Positions 55,678 to 64,000 of a DNA stretch of 64,000 nt are shown piece by piece. The notes under the pieces were generated by a model, which searched no databases, was not told the DNA's origin, and worked only from the letters and a program-made list of their open reading frames with translations. Location of the stretch: the NCBI GenBank assembly GCA_019188255.1, contig JAETXT010000003.1:3596001-3660000 (forward strand), written 5' to 3'. Source of the stretch: Verticillium longisporum. Its lineage: Eukaryota; Ascomycota; Sordariomycetes; Glomerellales; Plectosphaerellaceae. The translations under genes and the position numbers were made by a program. Positions within the stretch are counted from its first letter, which is position 1; every line of letters starts with the position of its first letter.

Positions 55678-57478
55678 TTACTGCCAGACAAGTGTGGCAC
55701 CACCGTCCTCGTCATCGCTGTGATACGCACTATCATTCGCAGCGAAACTCCCATCGTCTTCACTTTTCACTTCTGTTGTGACGTCTCTGCTGACTTGCAT
55801 CCTGCTCATGGCCATGCCGAATTGAGCAATGACTGACGACGTCTCGCCGACAGGTACTGAGCCCTGGGACCTCGAGTCTAGGTACTCTGGCATTGTAGAA
55901 AACGTGTTGGAATCGTGCTTCTTCCCTAGCGGGACCTTCTCCCGCAGCGTCCTTTTGGTGTCATCGCGGACCCTCGCAATAATGTCATCAAGTAGATCCA
56001 ACCTTGCTTTGTTCCCCCTGGTTCCTTCACTTTCGAAAACGTCGGGAAGCCTCCAATTGGGGTAGAGGTTTCGGTGTGAGTCGCGGACCTGGTCGAGTCG
56101 ATCTGGATGCGAGATGAAGTAATAATTGCAAAGACGACATGTTGGCTTACTACCACCGATGGTTTTCCAGCCATGCCAGTACTGGCTGGCTATGTTAATC
56201 TCCCGCTTGAGCAGGTAATTATGGACCAATACCTCGGCATGAACAATAGGCTTGAAGGTTGACGTCGCGACCTGCTGCTGAATAAGGTTATCCAGGCCGA
56301 ACTTTTGCAGCTCGGCGACCTGATCCAGGTAGGGTGGTGCGTCCTCGTGTCGCATCATTTGGCCGATGACTTGCGCAGCCGTGAGATTTGACTTGGCCAG
56401 AGGCTTCGCGTGCGGCACACTCGAAGGAACAGCTGTGACGATGAAATCTTGGAACAGCTCCGGCCACCTTGTTGACGCCGAAACGAGGATGCGAACTGCT
56501 TCGCCGTACGATCCAAGCCGACCAAGGCAATGCTGGAGCTCCCTCCAGGGCTCGGAATTGTTCATGCTGCTGTCTTTCACTCTCAGTGTGATTTCTTTGC
56601 CAATGGCAGAGTTTTGGTAGCCTCTGATTGCCTTGATGAAGATTTCGCAGATACGGGTATCTGCACCGACTGTTACTTTTCTCACTCACCCAAGATTGTC
56701 TCTGAAGCTTGACTCACATTCTTCTCGATTACGTTCTTTTGCTCTGACGCTGGACATGGCTTTCAGGAGCATTCTCCAGGAGGATAGCTCTCGCTCGAGC
56801 GTCAGGTCTATTGCCGACCATGTTAGCTCAACAACAATGATGAGGAGCGAAAATTCAAGGGTCAAATCCAAAGTTAGACTTGCTCTTCACGTTCCTCCTT
56901 TCATAATCAGACATGCATCCGCCGAGGACATCGGCAAGCTTATCCAGATACAGGTTGATCCTGGGAGCATTGAATCGAATAATACGTTGAAACACAGCAC
57001 GTTTCCAAGCACTGCGGTTTATCCCAGATTGAGAGCCAAGAAACCGCAGCAGCGAGAGAACGAAACCCCTGGCTTCGACAACCTGCTCTGGGGTTCTCTG
57101 ATTCGATCCGAAGACGTATTCAGGTCCATCGACGCCCTGCAACACAGCGAACGCTGTTACAGTCGGGCCCCCTCGCTGGTTGTCAATGACTTGGGCAAGC
57201 TTGCACACAAAGCAGTGAAACGCTTGCTCTGGCGCAGACGAAGGGCCTTGACGATTGTCAGAGTGCGTGTCATAGCCTGGGCTTCGCCGTTGACACGCCA
57301 TCGTAAGGGCGTACTCCAAAACGATGGGCTGGTAAAACATGCGTTGCCGGTTGGGTTTGACTGCCACAGTTCGGTCGGGCCTCGGAGCGGCCAGTACAAG
57401 CTGTTCAGGCGTGTCATTGTCTCTCTCGGAAGGCTCGAGCATACTTGGCTGCTGCGAGATGTATGGTTGGTCGCTCAT
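55678..57478 (-). CDS. OTT_1508-like deaminase-domain protein, one frame problem
   Basis: I start at the ATG at 57,478 (MSDQPYISQQ..). The N-terminal part has FHCFVCKLAQVIDNQRGG and VEARGFVLSLLRFLG. The C-terminal part has the deaminase signature: FKPIVHAEVLVHNYL (HAE, zinc ligand and proton shuttle) and KPTCRLCNYYF (CxxC, two zinc ligands), then RDSHRNLYPNWRLPD. This fits the fungal OTT_1508-like deaminase family, related to bacterial toxin-type nucleic acid deaminases; the substrate is unknown. An intron at 56,670-56,717 (GTGAGT..CAG) joins REE to GADTRIC. Between SKSN and DLTLEFSLL the frame shifts by one base at a T-run (56,870-56,872). One T fewer gives 583 residues; a missed tiny intron is the alternative. 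The tail is acidic with SDDEDGG. Confidence 0.72.
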
Positions 57479-58712
57479 GGCGTGTGATGTCTGCGATATC
57501 AAAGTGACGACAGGTTGGCCTGGGCAGTTTGGTGCTTTGGTGGTCTTCGACGGGGTGTCGATCACCGTGATCGATGGAATTCAATGACAAGACTGAGATT
57601 CATGTACCTTCTTGGGTAACCTACTCTGGATAAACTCCAGGGCCATTGATCGGCAGTGAGAGAGCAGGCTCGTTTATCGGTCACGTAATCGAGTCCAACA
57701 CACGACATGCCAAAGCACGCGCTGTCATCACCTCCCCCGCCTCATTCTGCACTGCAAGTCACATGCGGGAGGGAACCATGAAGGTGACGAATGACACGAC
57801 TCGCAGAATCACATCCCATGCACCTCTTTTAGTAGCTGGATCACATCCATGCAGCAGCAGTGCGATAAAGCAGCTAATGCGGGAGGGAACCAACATGCGT
57901 GCTGACCGGTGGGCAGGTTTGTGCGGTCTGCCGTTGGCCAGAAGTCGCGTAGGGAACCAACATGGTTGACGCGAAGCGCGCAGAACGTCCAATTGGAGGC
58001 ACGACCTCCACCGAAGAGATGATACAAAGCCAGCCAAATCGCAGCCTGGTGACCCTCCCGCATCGCTGATCTCAGTTTGTGGCTTACGAGGAGCAAGAAT
58101 CGAATAACACGACGCATACGATTCTACTGGAGCTTCCACCATGGAGGAAACTAGAAAAAATATCTCGCTGAGCGGGAATAATGATGGTAGGTCATCGCTT
58201 TGAAATACTTGAAGGAGTGGTGCTTTGATATCCTCGCACGGCCCGGCCCTCATCACGTCCATCTCTCATCACGACAGATATTTCTGTCCCAATCTGGGAC
58301 CTTTCAAGTAGTTTCCTGCTCTGAATTCTCGGCAGGGCGCTAATTATTGTTTTGTGCCACCTAGGGCGCAAGAGAATACAGCTGTGTTGAGAAAGGTGTG
58401 TTGCAGCAAGCCTTCGGTGTGCCAACACAATGACTGTGTTCATACCCTTGTCTGACACCCGTTCTGACGTCTTCAGCCTCGCGTAACACCGTTTCCACAA
58501 TTCTCTGTACGAATTCCCGGGTAGGCAAGCGAGAGATCAGGCGCTTCGTCCCGAAGCGAATTCGAGCAAAGCAAGTCTCTACTATATCAAAGGCCTCTCG
58601 TCAGCTGCGATCATACATCTCATAGGTAAGATTTCTGGCCCCCAAGTTAGGTGGCTGTGACGAGCCTGACTCGCACAGATAACAGGCATTGAGTACAACC
58701 TGACACACCAGC
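57479..58712. other. intergenic, divergent promoter region
   Basis: 1.2 kb between the deaminase-like gene and the zinc-finger pseudogene. The word atgcgggagggaacca occurs at 57,763 and 57,877, with a shorter copy at 57,951. No supported gene; a 167-codon minus-strand frame here has no domain. Confidence 0.5.
57763..57964. repeat. short dispersed repeat (gcgggagggaacca)
   Basis: The 16-base word at 57,763-57,778 is repeated exactly at 57,877-57,892. Its last part with the following bases (agggaaccaacatg) recurs at 57,951-57,964. Confidence 0.7.
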
Positions 58713-59641
58713 ATGAGATCACGCGGGGACGAAGCCTTCAGGAACGGCGCCGTGGATCCCATGTTGGATGGCTACCAGGATGAAAGCCGGGCGGACTATG
58801 ACCAATACGGATCTGCAACACTGAACGAACCTATGTGGTATGGCTCTGAGGGTATAAGTATCAGCCCTCAGCAGTCCTCCCTGGTAGCATACCAGAACAC
58901 AGACCAAGTCGATTTCGATGAAGGGTGGGACAACACTGTGAACCCAGCTTTGGTTGACTCACGTCATCCTCGGAGTTTCGGTATCCAACCATCGAAGACG
59001 TAGTCTCCTAATGGCTCACTGCTGAGCCAGGAGAATTTTGATTCTTACAATTCTCAGCAGGAGATGGATCACCCAGACCTTGGAGACACCATAGACCTCT
59101 CAGGTGTTACCCCTGAATTGTCAAATGGGAGCGCGGAAGCTCAGGGAAGAGCACCAAGGGCCGAATCGTCACGTCGTGGAATCTCTGTTCGATCAAACGC
59201 TGAGCTTGAGGACGTCTTGATCTGCGAGTACACCGGATGCAATAAGACGTTCCCGCGCAATACCGAGCGAAAGTATGTACCCCTGAGTCTCTCTTCCAGC
59301 TCTTGTCGTTCATTCCCCGAGGTCGAGCATCTCTGCTTTTCCATCTTGGACTGATTCAAACTGACATAATGCCCCTGTAGCAAGCACTACAGGGTTGCGC
59401 ATCAACCTGCAATCCCTTGTCCGGTTAGGGGGTGCCAATCGCAAATGTTCCCCTACAACAAAGAGATGTATCGCCATGTCCGATGTGTCCACCCCTCTTA
59501 CGCCGCCGATCCTCGAAACGGCATTCCTCGCGTAGATGAAAGTGTCTGTTCTCTGGTTGCAATGAACACTTTACGCGGAGAGACAACATGATCCGCCATA
59601 TCGAAGAGACGCATACGAAGGTGAAGGCGAGAAAGAGATGA
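58713..59641 (+). pseudogene. C2H2 zinc-finger protein gene, nonsense codon and frameshift
   Basis: Exons join(58713..59272, 59381..59641); the 108-nt intron (GTATGT, CTGAC, TAG) is intact. An acidic, Asp/Gln-rich N-terminal half is interrupted by an in-frame TAG at 59,001-59,003; the frame then continues normally (SPNGSLLSQENFDSY..), so CAG to TAG is the likely change. Three C2H2-like fingers follow: CEYTGCNKTF..H (spanning the intron), CPVRGCQSQMF..H..H, and a last one read as C..CNEHFTRRDNMIRHIEETH. Before that last finger, a CTCT at 59,551-59,554 (CT duplicated) shifts the frame. The basic tail KVKARKR ends at 59,641. The intact ancestor was probably a nuclear DNA-binding regulator. Translation from 58,713 as it stands gives only 96 residues without a finger. 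Confidence 0.75.
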
Positions 59642-60356
59642 CTGCGGCGTATCAGGTGATGGACATGGCTTGACGGGGGTGTTCGTGTGTTTGACCGATT
59701 CATAATCTTTCCTTTTACGACCATTGCTCGTTTCTTTCCTTCTGGCTATGTGCTGAGTTGCTTGCTTTCGATTTTAGAGCAACAGGGTGTGTTGGCAATG
59801 TGGTGTCCAATGCCACAAATCGGTCTTTAGATGTTCTCCTAGGGAACAGAAGTAACCATTGCCTCCTCTTTGACCTAAGTACCTTTCTTAACAGCGTCCA
59901 GCATGCGTGTGACTCGAAGCCAAGCCGCTTGATGATTAGGGGCGAAGCCAACATTTGCATCTTTGCCTTTCAAGCTGGTACACCTCAGAGGTCGAGCAAT
60001 TGTACCTAGGTACCTAGGTACCTAGGCAAGGTACACCTGTATGGAAACTGGGCGCCAGGGCCTAATATGGGACTTTCATTGGGCAGAGTGTTTGGTCCAA
60101 TCAATCTTATCGCCAGAGGCAGGGCAACCACGTGACTTCGCGTGCATTTGCCGACACTGAACAACGCGTCTTTTCGACGTCTGAGGGGCAAGGCCGCCTT
60201 ATGACACACGTTGTGTCGGCAACCTGTGGCACTGATTTCAGAGACTACCAGTTGGTGCTCATTGATGGCCACGATCATGCAGATTGCCATGCGCTGCGGC
60301 GTCGCGATTCCTACCCACGAAAGTTCAATTGTTCACCTCCTCCACTCCGGGCCGAG
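59642..60356. other. intergenic region
   Basis: Upstream of the polymerase gene. Contains a palindromic tacctagg triplet repeat at 60,003-60,026. No gene supported. Confidence 0.55.
60003..60026. repeat. tandem palindromic octamer tacctagg x3
   Basis: Three head-to-tail copies, each containing the palindrome CCTAGG and forming GGTACC between units. A related but less regular stretch lies at about 9,262-9,296. Confidence 0.85.
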
Positions 60357-62308
60357 ATGGCCGCACCACCCGATGACCCGAAGTCTGTTGCCGAGCACGA
60401 TACCTTGAAGTATCATCTCCTCGGTCCATCGTTGACCAAGGCAGGTCAGGACTCAGTCGACCAAAACAAGGTGAATAGCCCTTGGACCTTCAGTCATGAA
60501 GCAATCGTGCTGATTTACCCGTTCTCCAGGTCTCCGAAATCATCTATAATGCATCAAAAGGCTCCAAATATTTCAACCGGGAAGAAGTCAAGGACAAGAT
60601 TCTGACTCAGAAGATCGACCAGATTCTGCAGAAGAAGCGGCGACTGGATACTCTCGACCTCACGCGCGAGCTGCGTCAGGCCAACCAGCTCATTACGGAG
60701 CTAGAAATATCCCGCGACCTCACACAGCACATTGTCCACATCGACTGCGATGCGTTCTACGCAGCTGTGGAGCTGCTTGACCGGCCTGAGCTCGAGCATC
60801 TTCCGTTCGCTGTTGGCGGCGGCGTCTTGACGACCTGCAACTACGTGGCTCGGAAATTTGGCTGCCGCAGTGGCATGGCCGGCTTTGTCGCCAAAAAGCT
60901 TTGCCCCCAGCTTATTTTTATCAAGCTGAATTTCGATAAGTACATTGCCAAGGCCCAAGAGGTCCGAGAGATTATTGCCCACTACGACCCGCGATTCGAG
61001 AGTGCTAGTATCGACGAAGCGTATCTCAATATCACGGAGTATTGCAGCGCCAAAGCCATCAGCCCCGAAGATGCCGTCCAGCAAATGCGACGCGAGATCC
61101 ATGAGAAGACGAAGATTACAGTCTCCGCTGGCATTGCTGCCAATGCAAAGCTCGCCAAGATTTGCTCCAATATGAACAAGCCGAACGGGCAGTATCTGCT
61201 GCCGAGTGACCGGGCGTCCATAATGAAATTCATGGGCAGCCTTCCCCCGCGGAAGGTAAATGGCGTTGGGCGGGTCCTCGAGCGCCAGCTGGCAGAGATT
61301 GGAGTAACAACCTGTGGCAAGATTTACGAGTACCGACAATATCTCAACCAACTGTTTGGCCAAAAAGCGTACGAATTTCTGATCCACTGCTATCTCGGCC
61401 TGGGGCGCACCAGGATCCAGCCGGCGGAAGAGTACGAGCGCAAGAGTGTAGGCACAGAAAGCACGTTCCACGATATGTCAGATCCAACACAACTCACGGA
61501 GAAGCTGAGATGGACGGCCGACGAGTTGGAAAAGGATATGAAGAGGGCCGAGGTCAAAGGCCGTACTCTGGTGCTGAAAATCAAGCTCCACACATATGAA
61601 GTGTTCACAAGGCAGGTCGTCACGCAGAAATCCATTTGCCTCGCAGATGACCTCTTCAACCACTCTCTGCCTATTCTCACCAAGCTGCAGCAGGAGATGC
61701 CCGACATGAAGCTTCGCCTCATGGGCCTGCGGATGACGCACCTGGTGAGCACGAAAAAGCCCGATACAATGGCGTTCTTCGGCTTTCGATCAAGGAAGGA
61801 CAATGCTGCAACAGGATCTCCGAGCAAGTCTGACGCGGGTGGCGAGAAACTCAATACTCAAGGCGTGGCGGACGACGATGGCTGGGAACAGTGGCCGGAG
61901 GAAGAGCTTTACCAGCTCGAAGAGGAGCTACAAGAGCAGGCGAATACTGCCGCAGATGAAGCTGAGGACAGCGTGTCGAGTCCCTTTCGACGTCACGGCA
62001 AGGAGATTCTTCCAAACCCAATTGACGAGGATGCTCCCGTGAGTGATGCCGAACTCTGGGACTGTCCCATTTGCGGCCGTCCACAGGCGCCCGACGAGAG
62101 GACGTTCAATGAGCACATTGACTTGTGTCTGTCTCGGCAGACCATTCGGGAGGCAGTTCAGGAGGATGTCCCTCCAATAACGGCCGCTTGCGTCAGGTCA
62201 AGCACCCCTGAGCCTAAAAGGACAAAGCTGGGGAATGACAAGAAGCGGGGGAGGCCGTCGAGTGCGAATGTTGACCCTCGACAGAAGAAGCTCTGTTTTG
62301 GATCATAG
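60357..62308 (+). CDS. Y-family (DinB/kappa-type) translesion DNA polymerase, 630 residues
   Basis: Exons join(60357..60470, 60530..62308) with a 59-nt intron (GTGAAT..CAG). The N-terminal helical clasp NASKGSKYF..ISRDLTQHIVH is diagnostic for the kappa subfamily. The catalytic metal ligands are in HIDCDAFYAAVE and SIDEAYLNI. Thumb HhH motifs lie around VNGVGRVLERQLAEIG and the little-finger domain includes KSVGTESTF. Near residue 550 a UBZ-type finger (CPICG..H..C, spacing CX2C..HX3C) should bind ubiquitinated PCNA. At the extreme C-terminus, after a basic patch, RQKKLCFGS resembles a PCNA-interacting (PIP) motif. The enzyme would bypass bulky or minor-groove lesions in the nucleus. Frame, length and all catalytic residues are intact. 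Confidence 0.95.
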
Positions 62309-63508
62309 AGTTATTGGCAAAGATAGATTTCGAGCTGACGAATGATACCCATGTTGGATGATAGACTTTCGTGTCAGCTTGCGTCAAGGATGTGACGAGC
62401 CAGTCGACGAGGGTCGGGATGCCAAAGAATCAAGCCAAAACAGGACCAGGTAGGTTCGCTTCTTTCGCAGCCAAGGTTGTGGGAAAAGAAACAAGGTTCT
62501 AGGGAGCGGAAATGTTCGACCTGCAGCACTCTACTGTAGGTCTGACGGCGAGGCACGCCGGAGTCGAGCCCTATTGACAGGAGTAGACTCCAGCTTCGAT
62601 GCCTGTCAGATCACGCCCAGATGGTCAGACTACTAGATCGCGCATATGCCTTCACTGCCCGTGTTTGCCGGTCATGGAATATGGAATTGGAACGCTGGGG
62701 TCAGTCTTGGGATTCGCACGTCACTGAGCTGGACTGATCGAGGCAGAAATTACCAACATGCTGGCCAGCGTTGGTCGCAATACTGTTTCCATCAACCGGG
62801 CCTTCGACTTGCGGTTACGAAAAGTACCTTGCAAGGGCGGCATGCCTTCAGACGTCGCTTCTTCAGTCTGTGAAGCTCAGCAACTCGGTCCCCCGGATCC
62901 TTTCCCCTCAGTTCATCGGTCTGGGACTAAGACAGGCTTCCGCATCGTCGGCTCCGCAGTCCCTACGGAATTCGTCAGGGCGGATGCCGACCTAACCGAG
63001 TCGAACCCCTCAAGGCCGTCAGCAGACGCTCGAAACCGGACAGGCGGGCGAATGCGACCGGCCGTCGTTGCCGACGGGTATATCGAATCCCACTTCGTTG
63101 CGCGTGGTTCAAATGCGATACTCTAGGTAAATTGAACGAGGCGGCGAAGAGATTGGATAGTGCGACATGCCTCAACAGGTGTTGCGCGTCGGCCTTTCCC
63201 CCTTCTTGCCCCCCCTCCCCCCTCTCCGCCTTGACACGCGCACGCGGGCACAGGAGTAAAAGAGGGTGACAGACCAGCCGCCCGGATGAGACGGCGTCGA
63301 GGGGATCAGCAGGCGTCCCCGTCCCATCCGTTTCTCGTCACTTGTGAGAGGGGAGAGACCCAGCAGCGTGTGCACGCGAACCCCCTGACTTGCGAATAAG
63401 CATCAGCGCCGGTGATGTTGGGTGTTCCACTCTCGCAGCAACGGAACGGATATCACGGCTCTTGCTCCTTGTTGCCGACGGACTCTCTTTTGTCGAACCA
63501 CGCAGCAT

Positions 63509-63539
<31 letters not shown>

Positions 63540-64000
63540 CGAAAGGGGGTCAATGGGAAAGAGACGCGATACACCCCCCCCAAATAGCCCCCACGCATCG
63601 ATGCGATGGTGGAATGGGGCTCTGCCCGGTGCCATGCTGATGGAGACGAGTGGATTCGAGTTTGTCACGTTTGGGTGGCTTGTTCGCGTGCGATTTTGAG
63701 CCGCCGGACGAAGGGAAGAGTATTTTGGGAAGGGGGCTTGACGCCGAGACGGGCGGATCTGCAGGGTTCACAGAGTTACGATCGAGGGGGCTTGCGAAGT
63801 TCGGGCAAGGGTTGCGCGATGCGGCTGCATTGGCGCTTGGCATTGGGAACGTCAGGCGACGGGAATACGGTTCCAGGCGATGCTCCCGACAACAGACATC
63901 GTGACTGTTCAGACTCGGGGGAAGCAGATTCGATGGTGGTACCGCGTTGGAGACCGCTGCTCGGTGCCATTTGCACTAACCTGCCCGTTCAGCACACTTC
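62309..64000. other. intergenic region to the end of the window
   Basis: 1.7 kb, no supported gene. Contains a CA microsatellite at 63,513-63,539 and GC-rich pyrimidine tracts at about 63,195-63,235. A gene beginning beyond the window edge may have its promoter here. Confidence 0.5.
63513..63539. repeat. CA dinucleotide microsatellite
   Basis: About 13 uninterrupted CA units. Confidence 0.95.

Noticed and set aside
57759..58262. 167-codon minus-strand frame upstream of the deaminase-like gene
   Set aside because: No domain, overlaps short dispersed repeats, and the codon pattern is unlike real genes here.

Overview
This is nuclear DNA from a filamentous ascomycete (Pezizomycotina, probably a Sordariomycete). 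The genes carry short 50-130 nt introns with GT..AG ends and CTRAC branch sites. The families are typically fungal: Zn2Cys6 regulator, SAT4-type rhodopsin-like receptor, 2EXR, Rds1, RPEL, sphingolipid desaturase with a fused cytochrome b5. One block has been through repeat-induced point mutation (RIP).

Layout. 0.6-8.1 kb holds a large glutamine-rich protein of unknown function, a small RPEL-repeat protein and a 91-residue Ser/Tyr-rich protein. 11,085-26,555 is one mobile-element block. A Ty3/gypsy element of about 9.0 kb, on the minus strand, is destroyed by RIP; it has 169-bp LTRs and a GGACC target duplication. Nested in it is a young, unmutated Ty1/copia element (11,772-18,222) with one open 1,745-residue Gag-Pol frame and LTRs that differ by a single inserted base. 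26.8-31.8 kb returns to ordinary genes: an ER FKBP prolyl isomerase ending in HNEL, a secreted Rds1-like protein and a 2EXR protein.

32.4-47.8 kb is unusual because most genes are broken. An arylsulfotransferase-like protein, a Zn2Cys6 regulator and a P450 each need one single-base correction. A Dal5-type MFS transporter needs several. A luciferase-type monooxygenase and an HhH-GPD glycosylase survive only as relics. Only the SAT4-type receptor is intact. The mix of regulator, transporter, flavin monooxygenase, sulfotransferase-like enzyme and P450 looks like a decayed catabolic or accessory cluster; this is inference.

48.5-62.3 kb holds an intact delta-8 sphingolipid desaturase, a 4.9 kb stretch without recognisable genes, an OTT_1508-like deaminase gene with one frame problem, a C2H2 zinc-finger gene broken by a nonsense codon and a small indel, and an intact Y-family (kappa-type) polymerase with a UBZ finger and a C-terminal PIP-like motif. 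The last 1.7 kb is non-coding with a CA microsatellite. All gene models are hand-spliced from the sequence alone; no database search was run.
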